Assembly (NCBI RefSeq): GCF_000145255.1
Contig: NC_014394.1
Coordinates: forward strand, 2,046,001-2,110,000
Source: Gallionella capsiferriformans ES-2
GTDB taxonomy: Bacteria > Pseudomonadota > Gammaproteobacteria > Burkholderiales > Gallionellaceae
DNA: 64,000 nucleotides
Direction of reading: 5' to 3'
Of this stretch, positions 47,658 through 57,232 are shown piece by piece (position 1 is the first letter of the stretch; each line of letters starts with the position of its first letter). The translations under genes and the position numbers were made by a program. The notes beneath the pieces are model-generated. The model was not told the origin of the DNA. It saw nothing but the letters and a program-made list of their open reading frames with translations, and searched no databases.

Positions 47658-48008
47658 TTGAATACACTGCGAAATTCCATTCTTAGTCCGACTGTACGCA
47701 ACGAACCCAGCAATATTTTTGCAGGCGAATTGCATTGGTCTGACGACTCGTTTCTGGTAACGGCTGCGGGCATTCCTGTGCTGTTACGTCCCATCGAATT
47801 TCGCTTGCTAGGTCATCTAATGAGCCATGCTGGACGTGTACACACACGAACTGAGTTACTGGCAAAGCTGGGTGCAAGCTGTATAGGAGAACGCACTATC
47901 GACGTGCATATCCGCCGCTTGCGAATGTCGCTGCAACCTTTTGGCATGGATCGCTGGATACAAACCGCGCCCAGCCGTGGTTATCGTTTTTCACCTTTAC
48001 ATCATTAA
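47658..48008 (+). CDS. Stand-alone OmpR/PhoB-type winged-helix DNA-binding protein
   Basis: 116 residues. Only the Trans_reg_C winged helix is present (about 25-115): LRPIEFRLLGHLMSHAGRVHTRTELL, ERTIDVHIRRLRMSL (recognition helix) and the wing TAPSRGYRFSP. There is no receiver domain, so it is not phosphorylated by a classic kinase; it may act as a simple DNA-binding regulator. It lies 19 bases before sbp and shares the upstream element with cysT, so it likely belongs to the sulfate operon. Confidence 0.85.
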   Translation: MNTLRNSILSPTVRNEPSNIFAGELHWSDDSFLVTAAGIPVLLRPIEFRLLGHLMSHAGRVHTRTELLAKLGASCIGERTIDVHIRRLRMSLQPFGMDRWIQTAPSRGYRFSPLHH

Positions 48009-48027
48009 TTAAAATCAAGGAGCTAGC

Positions 48028-49044
48028 ATGAAATTATCCAAAATCACCACGGCGCTGTTTGCCGGTTCATTCGCACTCGCACTGTCAGCCAACGCATTTT
48101 CCGCTGACATCAGTCTGTTGAACGCGTCTTATGACCCGACCCGCGAACTGTATCAGGAATACAACAGCGCCTTTGCCAAATACTGGAAAGCCAAGACCGG
48201 CGACATCGTCACGGTTAAAGCCTCACACGGCGGTTCAGGCAAGCAGGCGCGTTCCATCATCGACGGGCTGGAAGCGGACGTAGCAACACTGGCACTCGCG
48301 GCCGATATCGACGCACTGCATGACAAAGCCAATCTGATTCCCGCTGACTGGCAAAAACGCCTGAAACTCAACAGTTCGCCTTACACCTCGACCATCGTGT
48401 TGCTGGTGCGTAAGGGTAATCCGAAGAATATTCATGACTGGAGCGATCTGGTCAAGCCGGGTGTGGCGGTGATTACGCCGAATCCCAAGACCTCCGGCGG
48501 CGCTCGCTGGAATTATCTGGCCGCCTGGGGGTATGCGTTAAAGCACAACAACAACGATCAGACCAAAGCACAAGCCTTTGTGACCAAGCTGTTCGGCAAT
48601 GTACCCGTGCTCGATTCCGGTGCGCGAGGTTCGACCGTGACTTTCTCCGAACGTGAAATCGGCGACGTGTTGATTACCTGGGAAAACGAAGCCTATCTGG
48701 TGAAGAAGGAATTCGGCGATGACAAGTTTGACATCGTGTTCCCGTCCATCAGCATTCTGGCCGAACCGCCGGTTGCTGTGGTGGACAAATATGCCGACAA
48801 GCACGGCACACGCAAAATCGCCGAAGCCTATCTGAACTACCTGTATTCGCCTGAAGGTCAGGAAATCGCGGCGAAGAATTTCTATCGTCCGACCGATCCT
48901 GCTGTTGCAAAAAAATATGAGAAGCAATTCAAAAAGCTGGATTTGTCAATCACCATAGACAAGACCTTCGGCGGCTGGAGCAAGGCGCAGAAGGAGCATT
49001 TTGCCGACGGCGGTGTATTCGATCAGATCTACACCAGAAAATAG
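48028..49044 (+). CDS. sbp: Periplasmic sulfate-binding protein
   Basis: 338 residues. Signal peptide [20 protein letters not shown] (cleaved after FSA), then the type II periplasmic binding fold of Sbp/Cys[50 protein letters not shown] and TWENEA, the residues that hold sulfate without metal. Delivers sulfate or thiosulfate to CysTWA. AAGGAG precedes the ATG. Confidence 0.94.
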   Translation: MKLSKITTALFAGSFALALSANAFSADISLLNASYDPTRELYQEYNSAFAKYWKAKTGDIVTVKASHGGSGKQARSIIDGLEADVATLALAADIDALHDKANLIPADWQKRLKLNSSPYTSTIVLLVRKGNPKNIHDWSDLVKPGVAVITPNPKTSGGARWNYLAAWGYALKHNNNDQTKAQAFVTKLFGNVPVLDSGARGSTVTFSEREIGDVLITWENEAYLVKKEFGDDKFDIVFPSISILAEPPVAVVDKYADKHGTRKIAEAYLNYLYSPEGQEIAAKNFYRPTDPAVAKKYEKQFKKLDLSITIDKTFGGWSKAQKEHFADGGVFDQIYTRK

Positions 49045-49053
49045 GAGATTGCC

Positions 49054-49951
49054 ATGCCACACCAACTCGCCGAACTGAAAATCATGTTGCGTCATAACCT
49101 GTTCATTGATCTGGATGAATACGCGCTGATGAACACAAAACAGGAGGGGCTGGTGTGCAATTTTTTGGGGATGCGTCTGACCAGTGCCTTTCAACCGATT
49201 TTCCGCAGCAATGGCGAGGTGATCGGACGGGAAGCCCTGCTACGCGCGTCCCTGTTTGAACACGGCGCGTTGACTCCAAACAGCGCGTTTGATCTGGCGA
49301 TTGAGGCTGACAAACTGGTGCTGTTTGACCGACTGGTGCGCAGCCTGCATCTGTTGAGCTACGCCGCCAACTTTGATGATCGGGAATTGATCTTTCTGAA
49401 CGTACATCCGCGCTTGTTGACCAGTGTCAGCGATCACGGTCGCACCTTCGAACAAATTTTGCACTATTACTCGGTTCCCACCTCGCGGGTAGTGATTAAA
49501 ATACAGCATTTGGCCATCGAGAGCGATGCGCGACTGACGGAGGCGGTAAACAATTACCGCAGCCTAGGCTATAAGATAGCAGTCGATGATTTTGGCGCGG
49601 CACATTCCGGTATTGCCAAAATCGTCAATCCGCATCGACGCTACGAAAGTTTGGTGTTCAATGCCGAGTTGGATCAGGTATTGGCGCTGCGCCCTGATAT
49701 CGTCAAGCTCGACAGCTCAGTGATTCAGGAAGCGGAACAGACCATCAGCGCTGCGACTGTTATTCACGGCCTAGTCAATATCTTCCACAGCATCGGCGCT
49801 AGTCGTCATCGAAGGCATCGAAACGACGGAGCAACTTGCCCTAGCACACGATACCGGAGCTGATTTATTGCAAGGTTACCACCTCGGCAAGCCCGAATTC
49901 GCTGGCGACACACAGCGTCAGCTTTGTCATGCAGAGCCGTTGGCGGCATAA
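49054..49951 (+). pseudogene. Frameshifted, degenerate EAL-domain protein
   Basis: The reading frame from 49054 gives an EAL-like protein with GREALLRA (EAL motif), FLNVHPRLL, AVDDFGAAHSG and DIVKLDSS, then ends at 49863 in unrelated residues. One frame over, from about 49796, the missing end continues: VVIEGIETTEQLALAH and DLLQGYHLGKPEF, stopping at 49951. So a small indel near 49796 splits the gene. In addition the E-x-T-E motif needed for metal binding is IKIQH here, so the domain was probably already non-catalytic. Located between sbp and cysT. Confidence 0.8.
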
Positions 49952-49959
49952 CAACGCTT

Positions 49960-49984
49960 ATTCAAAAAACAGCTAAGCAAATCA
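49960..49984 (+). promoter_or_regulatory. Shared upstream element, copy 2 (candidate CysB site)
   Basis: ATTCAAAAAACAGCTAAGCA followed by AATCA, matching 47557-47580 with one substitution and one inserted base. Downstream is TTCACA (about 50001) and a possible -10 TAGACT, about 50 bases before the cysT ATG. It indicates an internal promoter for cysTWA. Confidence 0.5.
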
Positions 49985-50054
49985 TATTTTCTTATTTTTC
50001 ACAATAAAAATTCGCCGCTAGACTGCATGCCTGTTGTGAATTAAGGAGTTTTTT

Positions 50055-50885
50055 ATGGCGCAATTCCGTGCGCATAGCGTGTTGCCGGGCTTCAATCTGG
50101 CCTTGGGTTTCACGCTGTTGTATCTTTCGCTGATCGTGCTGGTGCCGTTGTCTGCGCTGTTTTTTAAGACGGCGACATTAGGCTGGGGCGGTTTTATTGA
50201 TGTTCTCACCAATGATCGCGTGCTGTCATCTTTGCGCGTGACTTTTTTAGCTTCTCTCGCGGCGGCGGTGATTAACGCCTTTTTCGGCTTGATCGTTGCC
50301 TGGGTGTTGGTGCGTTATAGTTTTCCGGGTAAGCGCATCGTCGATGCGTTAGTTGATTTGCCGTTCGCGCTACCGACGGCCGTTGCCGGAATTACGCTGG
50401 CAACGCTGTATGCGCCACACGGTTGGATCGGACAATATTTTGCCGCACAAGGCATCAAGGTCGCCTACACCCCGCTGGGTATCGTGGTCGCACTCACCTT
50501 CATCGGCCTGCCCTTTGTGGTTCGTACCGTGCAACCGGTGCTCGAAGACGTGGAGGCGGGTGTGGAAGAAGCCGCTGCCAGTCTGGGCGCAGGACGCTGG
50601 GATGTGTTCCGTCGGGTGATCTTTCCCGCCATTTACCCTGCATTGCTGACCGGTTTTTCGCTGGCCTTCGCCCGCGCCATCGGCGAATACGGCTCGGTCA
50701 TTTTCATCGCGGGCAATATGCCTTACATCTCTGAAATCTCGCCGCTGCTGATCGTCGCCAAACTGGAGCAGTACGACTATGCAGGCGCCACGGCGATTGC
50801 CGTAATTATGTTATTAATTTCATTCGCATTATTGCTAGGTGTGAATGCCTTGCAATGGTGGACGAGTAGCAAAGGAGTTCGATAA
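50055..50885 (+). CDS. cysT: Sulfate ABC transporter permease CysT
   Basis: 276 residues, six membrane segments. The permease EAA loop is visible as [22 protein letters not shown] with [13 protein letters not shown], and [15 protein letters not shown] upstream. Forms the membrane channel together with CysW. AAGGAG lies 9 bases before the ATG; its stop overlaps the CysW start. Confidence 0.94.
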   Translation: MAQFRAHSVLPGFNLALGFTLLYLSLIVLVPLSALFFKTATLGWGGFIDVLTNDRVLSSLRVTFLASLAAAVINAFFGLIVAWVLVRYSFPGKRIVDALVDLPFALPTAVAGITLATLYAPHGWIGQYFAAQGIKVAYTPLGIVVALTFIGLPFVVRTVQPVLEDVEAGVEEAAASLGAGRWDVFRRVIFPAIYPALLTGFSLAFARAIGEYGSVIFIAGNMPYISEISPLLIVAKLEQYDYAGATAIAVIMLLISFALLLGVNALQWWTSSKGVR

Positions 50886-51736
50886 TGGCCGCATCTACAC
50901 GAATCACAACCCATGAATCCCGTGCTGTGACACTGTTGTTCATCGGCGTGGCGCTCACCTATCTGCTTATGTTTCTGGGTTTGCCGCTGTTTACCGTGTT
51001 TTATCAGGCGTTCAGCAAAGGCTGGGAATTGTACTGGGTGGCGTTGCAAGAGCCGGATGCCTGGTCGGCGATCAAGCTGACCTTTATTGCAGCCGGGATC
51101 GCCGTGCCATGCAATCTGGTGTTCGGCATTTCCGCTGCCTGGGCCATTGCCAAGTTTGAATTCAAGGGCAAGAGCCTGTTGATTACCTTGATCGACTTGC
51201 CCTTTGCGGTGAGTCCGGTGGTATCCGGTCTGGTGTATGTGCTGCTGTTTGGCGCACAGTGCTGGTTCGGTGAATGGTTGCAAGCGCACGACATCAAACT
51301 GTTGTTTGCGGTGCCGGGCATCGTGCTGGCAACCATCTTCGTGACCTTTCCATTTATCGCCCGTGAGTTGATTCCACTGATGCAGGCGCAAGGAAAAGAG
51401 GAAGAAGAGGCGGCGGTATCGTTGGGTGCATCGGGCTGGCAAACCTTCTGGCGCGTGACCTTGCCGAATATCAAGTGGGGTCTGCTGTATGGCGTAATTT
51501 TATGTAATGCGCGTGCCATGGGCGAATTCGGCGCGGTATCGGTGGTCTCCGGCCACATCCGGGGCATGACCAACACCATGCCCTTGCATGTCGAAATTCT
51601 CTACAACGAATACAACTTTGTCGCCGCCTTTGCGGTGGCATCCCTGCTGGCGTTGCTGGCGGTCGTCACACTGGCGGTCAAGTCGCTGGTCGAATGGCAG
51701 GCAAAACGTAGCGGCGAACCTTTGCATGGAGCGTAA
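50885..51736 (+). CDS. cysW: Sulfate ABC transporter permease CysW
   Basis: 283 residues, six membrane segments, paralogous to CysT. EAA loop: [20 protein letters not shown] followed by [15 protein letters not shown]. Conserved [19 protein letters not shown]. Partner of CysT and CysA. The stop TAA overlaps the ATG of cysA by one base. Confidence 0.94.
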   Translation: MAASTRITTHESRAVTLLFIGVALTYLLMFLGLPLFTVFYQAFSKGWELYWVALQEPDAWSAIKLTFIAAGIAVPCNLVFGISAAWAIAKFEFKGKSLLITLIDLPFAVSPVVSGLVYVLLFGAQCWFGEWLQAHDIKLLFAVPGIVLATIFVTFPFIARELIPLMQAQGKEEEEAAVSLGASGWQTFWRVTLPNIKWGLLYGVILCNARAMGEFGAVSVVSGHIRGMTNTMPLHVEILYNEYNFVAAFAVASLLALLAVVTLAVKSLVEWQAKRSGEPLHGA

Positions 51737-52782
51737 TGATGAGCATCACCATTGAAAATATCAACAAGCATTTCGGCAGCTACAAGGCGCTGGACAACAT
51801 CAATCTGGAAGTGAACCGCGGCGAATTGATCGCGCTGTTGGGTCCATCTGGCTGCGGTAAAACCTCCTTGCTGCGCATTATCGGCGGACTGGAGCTGGCC
51901 GACTCCGGTAAGCTGTTGTTTCACGGCGAAGATGTCGAAGCGCGCGATGCGCGAGAGCGCAATGTCGGTTTCGTGTTCCAGCATTACGCCTTATTCCGCC
52001 ACATGACCGTGTTCGAAAACGTTGCGTTCGGCCTGCGCGTCAAGCCTAAGAAAGAACGTCATCACGAGGCGGAAATTCAACGCCGGGTGCATGAGTTGCT
52101 CAATCTGGTGCAACTGGACTGGCTGCATGACCGTTATCCATCCCAGCTATCCGGCGGGCAACGTCAGCGCATCGCACTGGCGCGGGCGCTGGCTGTTGAA
52201 CCCAAAATTCTATTGCTGGATGAACCGTTTGGCGCACTGGATGCGCAAGTACGCAAGGAGTTACGTCGCTGGTTGCGCCGTCTGCATGACGAATTGCACA
52301 TCACCAGTATTTTTGTCACCCACGATCAGGAAGAAGCGCTGGAAGTGGCCGACCGCGTGGTGGTGATGAACAAGGGAAAAATCGAACAAATCGGCACGCC
52401 GGACGAAGTGTATGCGAAGCCTGCGACGCCATTCGTCTACCAATTCATCGGCAATGTGAATATGTTTCACAGCCGCGATCACGCGCCGTGGACGGAACAG
52501 CACGGCGATGCAGTGGCGTATGTGCGTCCGCACGACATTGATATAAGTCGCACGCCGCAAGTTGACACGGCGTTGCCCGTTGAGGTTAAACTGGTGCGCG
52601 CCATTGGTTCGATAGTGCGTGTCGAAGTGTCGGCGGATGACAGCAGCGAATTGATCGAAATCGAGTTAAGCCGTGAACGCTTCGATACGGCGCCGCTTGC
52701 TTGTGGCGACCGTGTCTTTATCCGCCCGCGCCAGTTCCGCGTGTTTGAAACAGGAGATTCGAATGAACTTTCAGCAGCTTAG
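51736..52782 (+). CDS. cysA: Sulfate/thiosulfate import ATP-binding protein CysA
   Basis: 348 residues. Walker [11 protein letters not shown]-loop VFQHYALF, signature [16 protein letters not shown], Walker [13 protein letters not shown] and the switch histidine [12 protein letters not shown]; a C-terminal TOBE-like regulatory domain follows from about 240. Energises CysTW. Two adjacent ATG codons (51736 and 51739) are possible starts. The end overlaps the cysB start by 20 bases. Confidence 0.95.
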   Translation: MMSITIENINKHFGSYKALDNINLEVNRGELIALLGPSGCGKTSLLRIIGGLELADSGKLLFHGEDVEARDARERNVGFVFQHYALFRHMTVFENVAFGLRVKPKKERHHEAEIQRRVHELLNLVQLDWLHDRYPSQLSGGQRQRIALARALAVEPKILLLDEPFGALDAQVRKELRRWLRRLHDELHITSIFVTHDQEEALEVADRVVVMNKGKIEQIGTPDEVYAKPATPFVYQFIGNVNMFHSRDHAPWTEQHGDAVAYVRPHDIDISRTPQVDTALPVEVKLVRAIGSIVRVEVSADDSSELIEIELSRERFDTAPLACGDRVFIRPRQFRVFETGDSNELSAA

Positions 52783-53695
52783 AATTATCCGCGAGGCGGT
52801 GCGCTGTAACTACAATCTCACGGAGGTAGGCAGTGCGCTGTTTACCTCGCAGTCCGGCGTATCCAAGCATATCAAGGACTTGGAAGATGAATTGGGCGTG
52901 GAGTTGTTTGTGCGCAAAGGCAAACGCCTGCTAGATTTGACTGATCCTGGGCGCGAATTACTACAAATCGTCGAGCGGATTTTGCTGGATGCCAACAACA
53001 TCAAGAATATGGTTGAGCAATACAGTCAACGTGACGAAGGTCAATTGACTGTGGTCGCAACCCACACTCAGGCGCGCTATGCCTTGCCCAAGGTGATTAC
53101 TGATTTCAAGAAAACGTACCCGAAGGTGCATCTGAAATTACATCAGGCCAGCCCGAATGAAATCGTTACCATGCTGCTCTCCGGCGAAGCGGATATTGGT
53201 ATGGCGACCGAAGCGCTGGCGGATGTCACCAAGCTGGATTCTTTCCCTTTTTACACTTGGCATCACGCGGTCATCGTGCCTGTCGGACATCCGCTTGAGC
53301 AGGTGAAACCGCTGACGTTGCAGGCGTTGGCCGAATATCCTATTGTTACCTATCACGAAGGATTAACCGGTCGCGCCAAGATTGATCAAGCATTTTTGGA
53401 TGCCGGGGTCACGCCGGATATTTCCATGTCAGCACTGGATTCAGATGTGATTAAAACCTATGTGGAACTCGGTTTAGGCATCGGCATCATCGCGTCGATG
53501 GCGTTCAACCCAGCAAAAGATTCCGATCTGCGCCTGTTGCAATGCGAACATCTGTTCGGCGTAAACACCACCTACATCGCCCTGCGTCGCGGCCATTACC
53601 TGCGCAGCTTTGCTTATCGTTTCATCGAACTGTGTTCACCCAAACTGGATGAAGCGGTAATTCGTGCAGGAATCTCGCCGTCATCAGCAAATTGA
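52763..53695 (+). CDS. cysB: LysR-type regulator CysB
   Basis: 310 residues. LysR helix-turn-helix: [20 protein letters not shown] with [21 protein letters not shown]; effector domain with [17 protein letters not shown], the segment that binds sulfate or N-acetylserine in CysB. GGAG lies 6 bases before the ATG, inside the end of cysA. Likely controls the sulfate genes upstream of it. Confidence 0.93.
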   Translation: MNFQQLRIIREAVRCNYNLTEVGSALFTSQSGVSKHIKDLEDELGVELFVRKGKRLLDLTDPGRELLQIVERILLDANNIKNMVEQYSQRDEGQLTVVATHTQARYALPKVITDFKKTYPKVHLKLHQASPNEIVTMLLSGEADIGMATEALADVTKLDSFPFYTWHHAVIVPVGHPLEQVKPLTLQALAEYPIVTYHEGLTGRAKIDQAFLDAGVTPDISMSALDSDVIKTYVELGLGIGIIASMAFNPAKDSDLRLLQCEHLFGVNTTYIALRRGHYLRSFAYRFIELCSPKLDEAVIRAGISPSSAN

Positions 53696-53985
53696 GATGA
53701 GTATCGGACAGCCCATGGCTACCCATCGGCCCCTGAGTCATCCAACACCCGCTGTATATTAGCAAGCAGTCGTTGATTTTAGACAATTGACTAGCGGCAC
53801 ACAACTGCTATGGCACACCTTAGATAACATGCCACAAAGCGGTCATTCATGGTCAATTGCGTTCGAGGCAACGCGACCGACCGCTTTGCCGAATTTGAGA
53901 CATTCAGCACCAATGTCCCGATCTACATCACCTAGCCAAGCGTCACTCTGGATGCCTCTAAATATTGATAAACGAGTTGTAGCGG
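53696..53985. other. Interval between cysB and anti-sigma gene, no gene
   Basis: Two convergent transcripts end here. I see short open frames on both strands but nothing with family features, and no strong terminator. Confidence 0.4.
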
Positions 53986-54180
53986 CTACTTCTCTTCCTG
54001 CTCGTTCTTACCCTTGGCGTAAGCTCGCGTAATCTTGCGCAGTGTACCCATCTGCTGCTTGTAGTTGTGGCATCCTTTGCACATCATTGTGTGCATACCC
54101 AGAGACATACTCTCCTTAAGCGAAAGTTTGCGCTCCTGCGATTCCGACATCAGCTGTGTGGCTTCACGACAATTCATCAT
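53986..54180 (-). CDS. Zinc-finger (zf-HC2-like) anti-sigma factor
   Basis: About 64 residues from the ATG-ATG of MMNCREATQLM (AAGGAG 6 bases upstream; the longer frame is not used). The layout MNC-x-E-A-T-x-L-M-S, then a histidine (SLGMHTMMCKGC) gives C, H, C, C, the zinc-binding set of ZAS-type anti-sigma factors; such thiol zinc centres can respond to oxidants or thiophilic metals. Soluble, no membrane segment. It overlaps the sigma gene end by 17 bases and should hold that sigma factor inactive until signalled. Confidence 0.82.
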   Translation of the reverse strand: MMNCREATQLMSESQERKLSLKESMSLGMHTMMCKGCHNYKQQMGTLRKITRAYAKGKNEQEEK

Positions 54181-54799
54181 TTTGTTCTCCTTGCAAATAC
54201 CATTTATTTTCGAGGCACTCGCGCAAACGTAAGCGTGCGCGGTGCAGCAAGACATGCAGATTGCTGGTGGTTAAATCTACGGCAACACATATTTCCTCGG
54301 CATCAAGTTCAATAAACTCGCGCATCATAAAGACTCGCGCCTGCTTGGGCGGCAAACCGTCCAGGCAGGCTTCAAAAACGCGCCAAAAATGTGCCTCACG
54401 CAATGAGCCTTCAGGATTTCCCCATGCAACCGGACGTTCATCGGGCTGCCAAAAGCCTTTGCGGTCGAATAACTCGGAAAAGTCCTCGTCCTCATCCTCC
54501 TCACGCAGCAAGCTGCTAGCATTCACGACACGCTGCTTATGTCGCAATGTATCCGCAATCTTGTTCTTCAAAATTGCGAATACCCAAGTCCTCAGTGCTG
54601 CGCGCCCACCAAAGGAAGTCGCGTTTTTCAATGCCCCAATCAACGCATCTTGCACTGCATCTTCGGCCAGATGCCCATCTCCGAGTTGTAACGTGGCGAA
54701 TCTGATCATCTGTTTGCGTATATCTTCCAAAAATGATGTATCAGCCAACAGGTTCCCGACCTGCTTAGTGTTTTCCTGTCGGTTTGAATTGGCACTCAT
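54164..54799 (-). CDS. ECF RNA polymerase sigma factor
   Basis: 211 residues. Region 2 at about 25-95 (MIRFATLQLGDGHLAEDAVQDALIGALKNA, then LRTWVFAILKNKIADTLRHKQR, the -10 binding part), an acidic linker, and region 4 at about 145-205 (LDGLPPKQARVFMMREFIELDAEEICVAVDLTTSNLHVLLHRARLRLRECL, the -35 binding helix). Followed by its anti-sigma gene and preceded by a NrtS-like gene and an FAD oxidoreductase. A promoter-like motif upstream of that operon (56243-56272) matches eight others in the window, so it probably activates its own operon and the thiol/arsenic genes. Confidence 0.93.
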   Translation of the reverse strand: MSANSNRQENTKQVGNLLADTSFLEDIRKQMIRFATLQLGDGHLAEDAVQDALIGALKNATSFGGRAALRTWVFAILKNKIADTLRHKQRVVNASSLLREEDEDEDFSELFDRKGFWQPDERPVAWGNPEGSLREAHFWRVFEACLDGLPPKQARVFMMREFIELDAEEICVAVDLTTSNLHVLLHRARLRLRECLENKWYLQGEQNDELS

Positions 54800-55019
54800 T
54801 ACTTTCCCCTAACTCGATCTCGTTCTTCGCCGCGCTGTAACTTGATACGCAGTACGGCACCAGATAATTTAATAACAAATGAAGCCACGATATTGTACCG
54901 CCATGGAGCAAGCTTCCCCCCTGATTCACCAAATTCAGCACACTTCCGACCACAACCGAAACCTTTAGTGCATTGATAACAATATGCCGCGACAGGGCGA
55001 TTCGAAAAAAACGGGTCAT
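54765..55019 (-). CDS. NrtS-like small membrane protein, paralogue 1
   Basis: 84 residues with two membrane segments: IVINALKVSVVVGSVLNLVNQGG and WLHLLLNYLVPYCVSSYSAAKNE. This matches the NrtS (nitrate/nitrite transporter NrtS-type) pattern. A close paralogue lies at 60242 (shared LKV-VGLNLVNQG and VP-CVSSYSA). It begins 4 bases after the oxidoreductase stop and its end overlaps the sigma gene by 35 bases. Real transport substrate unknown; in this operon it may have another role. Confidence 0.78.
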   Translation of the reverse strand: MTRFFRIALSRHIVINALKVSVVVGSVLNLVNQGGSLLHGGTISWLHLLLNYLVPYCVSSYSAAKNEIELGESNECQFKPTGKH

Positions 55020-55023
55020 AGGT

Positions 55024-56148
55024 TCATTCCTTGTTTCCGCAATTCAAAGCACCATACTTAAACATAAATTGACGATCAATCCAGTTCTTCCAGCGCCACA
55101 TCCAATAGCCTTGAGCGCTGAATTCACCCCAGGATGCGATGGCGTGCTGTGGACCGGTAGCCAGCAAATACAGTGACATCTTGCGGGGTCGATAACTTCG
55201 CAGCTTTTGCCCGCTGATACTTGCGATCAGGTTACGCGCCAATACTGGCCCGGCAAATACAGCATGTACGCCTGAACGCACCAACTTGATGTCGGCACGA
55301 GCGCACACATCTCCAGCGGCAAATACATTTGGATGAGACAAGCTACGATGTTGCGCATCCACCAGGACGTATCCCTGTTCATCAAGCGCGAGATCAGTGT
55401 TACGCAACCAGGCAGGCGCTCGCGCACCAGTCGCCGCGATAAGGCAATCTGCATGCAGGGATTCACCGCTTGAAAGTGCAACCCCTGCTGTAATGCCCAC
55501 TGCTCGTCCCTGATATAGCGTGACGCCCCGTTGTTGCAACAACGCACGGGTGTGCGCTTTTACACCCGCAGCATGACCTGGCAAGATACCGTTCTCGGAT
55601 ACAACCAGCATGACAGAGGCTTTCTTGCACCGCCGTGCGGCAATAGCATGCTGTGCCGCAAATACCAGCTCCACTCCGGCTGCACCGCCGCCAACCACCA
55701 CAAGCCGATAGTCATCCTGTTGCGAAGCAGCGGTGAGTATGGCTGGCCAGCGTTGTACAAAATTTCCCAGCGGCTTGACCGGCAGCAGACATTCTCCCGC
55801 TGCTTCCAGCCATGAGGTATCGCCCTCGCTGCCCACGTCAAGCGACAAACCATCGTAGTCGAGATAAGTGCCGTCGATAAGTTCAACCCGCCGCCGTTTG
55901 GCATCAATCCCGACAACTTTGGAAAAAATCAGGCGAACTCCAGCTGCTTCAGCCAGCGGTCGCAGATTGATCAGGCACTCCGACAGCGTGTAATGTCCCG
56001 CCATCCATCCGGGCAACATGCCAGAATATATCTGGTAAGTATCTGGCGTGATCAGCACCGCATCGATGTGTGATGATGCATTTTGGGCAAGGGCTTTAAG
56101 GACGCTGAGTTGCGCATGTCCGCCGCCCACCATGATTAAACGATACAT
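55024..56148 (-). CDS. FAD/NAD(P)-dependent oxidoreductase (SelD N-terminal-like, NDH-2 related)
   Basis: 374 residues. FAD-binding LIMVGGGHAQLSVLKAL, the family phrase YSGMLPGWMAGHY, the NAD(P) domain LVVVGGGAAGVELVFAAQ and the second FAD motif HPNVFAAGDVCAR. This is the family found fused to the N-terminus of some SelD proteins and otherwise free-standing; no selD is nearby. It lacks a CxxC redox pair, so it probably transfers electrons to a quinone or other small acceptor. First gene of the sigma-factor operon, under the ECF-type motif at 56243-56272. Confidence 0.87.
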   Translation of the reverse strand: MYRLIMVGGGHAQLSVLKALAQNASSHIDAVLITPDTYQIYSGMLPGWMAGHYTLSECLINLRPLAEAAGVRLIFSKVVGIDAKRRRVELIDGTYLDYDGLSLDVGSEGDTSWLEAAGECLLPVKPLGNFVQRWPAILTAASQQDDYRLVVVGGGAAGVELVFAAQHAIAARRCKKASVMLVVSENGILPGHAAGVKAHTRALLQQRGVTLYQGRAVGITAGVALSSGESLHADCLIAATGARAPAWLRNTDLALDEQGYVLVDAQHRSLSHPNVFAAGDVCARADIKLVRSGVHAVFAGPVLARNLIASISGQKLRSYRPRKMSLYLLATGPQHAIASWGEFSAQGYWMWRWKNWIDRQFMFKYGALNCGNKE

Positions 56149-56242
56149 TGCGTCCCCTCGTTCAATGAAACAGGTACTTGTGGTTCAGCATTCTCAGGAT
56201 GATATGGATCACGGTGCTTACAAATAAATTGCTTATAGCCCT

Positions 56243-56272
56243 TCAGTCGTACACCGTGCAGAATTTCTTACA
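56243..56272 (-). promoter_or_regulatory. ECF-type promoter motif before oxidoreductase/NrtS/sigma/anti-sigma operon
   Basis: Minus strand: TGTAAGA (56272-56266), 16 bases, CGACTGA (56249-56243), 94 bases before the oxidoreductase ATG. It points into the operon that encodes the sigma factor, which suggests autoregulation. Only 8 bases separate its -35 end from the plus-strand motif at 56281. Confidence 0.72.
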
Positions 56273-56280
56273 ACATTCAC

Positions 56281-56309
56281 TGTAAGAAATTGGTTGGAAG
56301 GAAGACTAA
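56281..56309 (+). promoter_or_regulatory. ECF-type promoter motif (one mismatch) before MTA phosphorylase
   Basis: TGTAAGA (56281-56287), 15 bases, AGACTAA (56303-56309) in place of CGACTAA, 29 bases before the ATG at 56339. Divergent from the sigma-operon motif. Confidence 0.55.
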
Positions 56310-56338
56310 GCTTTATATCCATAGTGAGAGCATGAAAC

Positions 56339-57202
56339 ATGACCAGAGCAATGATAGGCGTAATTGGCGGCAGCGGGCTGTATCAGATGGACTCGCTGAC
56401 CGAGGCAGAAGAACACATCGTCGAAACGCCGTTTGGGCGTCCTTCGGATGTCGTCGTCACGGGTAAAGTAAATGGCACTCAGGTTGCTTTCTTGGCCAGG
56501 CATGGTAAAGGGCATAGATTAATTCCAACAGAGATTCCTTACCGAGCAAATATCTACGCGCTTAAATCTTTGGGCGTGCGTTATCTGATCTCCGTCTCAG
56601 CGGTCGGCTCACTTCGAGAAGAAATTTGTCCGCTTGACATGGTATTACCCGATCAATTTATCGATCTGACCAAACATCGCATTTCTACATTCTTTGGCAA
56701 CGATACAGTGGCACATGTTTCGATGGCGCGACCAGTTTGTCCCATGCTATCCGATTTACTGGCACAGGCAATTGAAAGTCAGAATTTCACTGATTTAAAG
56801 CTGCATAAAGGTGGCACCTACGTCTGCATAGAAGGCCCCTCTTTTTCATCAGTTGCCGAGTCACACTGGTATCGCAGTATGGGCGCAAATATCATCGGGA
56901 TGACTAATATGCCAGAAGCGAAGCTGGCGCGCGAAGCACAAATTTCCTATGCTACGCTGGCACTTGCAACCGATTATGATTGCTGGCACCCGAAGGAGGA
57001 ACATGTCACGGCTGATATAGCAATTGCAAATCTGATGAAAAATGCAGAACATGCACAAAGCGTACTTTCCAGTGCAATTAGTTTGATTGATCAAAAGCGA
57101 CCTATTTCAATTGCACACAATGCGCTGAACAGCAGTTTAGTCACGCCGCTTGCAGCGATGTCCGCAGAAGCAGGCAATAGACTAAATATACTGTTGCAAT
57201 AA
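56339..57202 (+). CDS. mtnP: S-methyl-5'-thioadenosine phosphorylase
   Basis: 287 residues. MTAP family of nucleoside phosphorylases: phosphate site GVIGGSGLYQ, FLARHGKGHRLIPTEIPYRAN, GTYVCIEGPSFSSVAES and the base-recognition GMTNMPEAKLAREA with ATDYDCWH. Cleaves methylthioadenosine to adenine and 5-methylthioribose 1-phosphate. Its place beside the sigma operon with a similar promoter motif suggests a role in the arsenosugar route, splitting the adenine from the ArsS product; that is inference. Followed by an AraC regulator. Confidence 0.92.
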   Translation: MTRAMIGVIGGSGLYQMDSLTEAEEHIVETPFGRPSDVVVTGKVNGTQVAFLARHGKGHRLIPTEIPYRANIYALKSLGVRYLISVSAVGSLREEICPLDMVLPDQFIDLTKHRISTFFGNDTVAHVSMARPVCPMLSDLLAQAIESQNFTDLKLHKGGTYVCIEGPSFSSVAESHWYRSMGANIIGMTNMPEAKLAREAQISYATLALATDYDCWHPKEEHVTADIAIANLMKNAEHAQSVLSSAISLIDQKRPISIAHNALNSSLVTPLAAMSAEAGNRLNILLQ

Positions 57203-57232
57203 TCTCCCACTTCAAGACAGACTGATTTCACC

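Noticed and set aside
55024..56148. Selenium metabolism locus
   Set aside because: The oxidoreductase family is known fused to SelD, but no selD, selA or selenocysteine-type context is present.
56185..56222. A further minus-strand ECF motif (TGTAAGC at 56222)
   Set aside because: No CGAC-like -10 element at the right distance.
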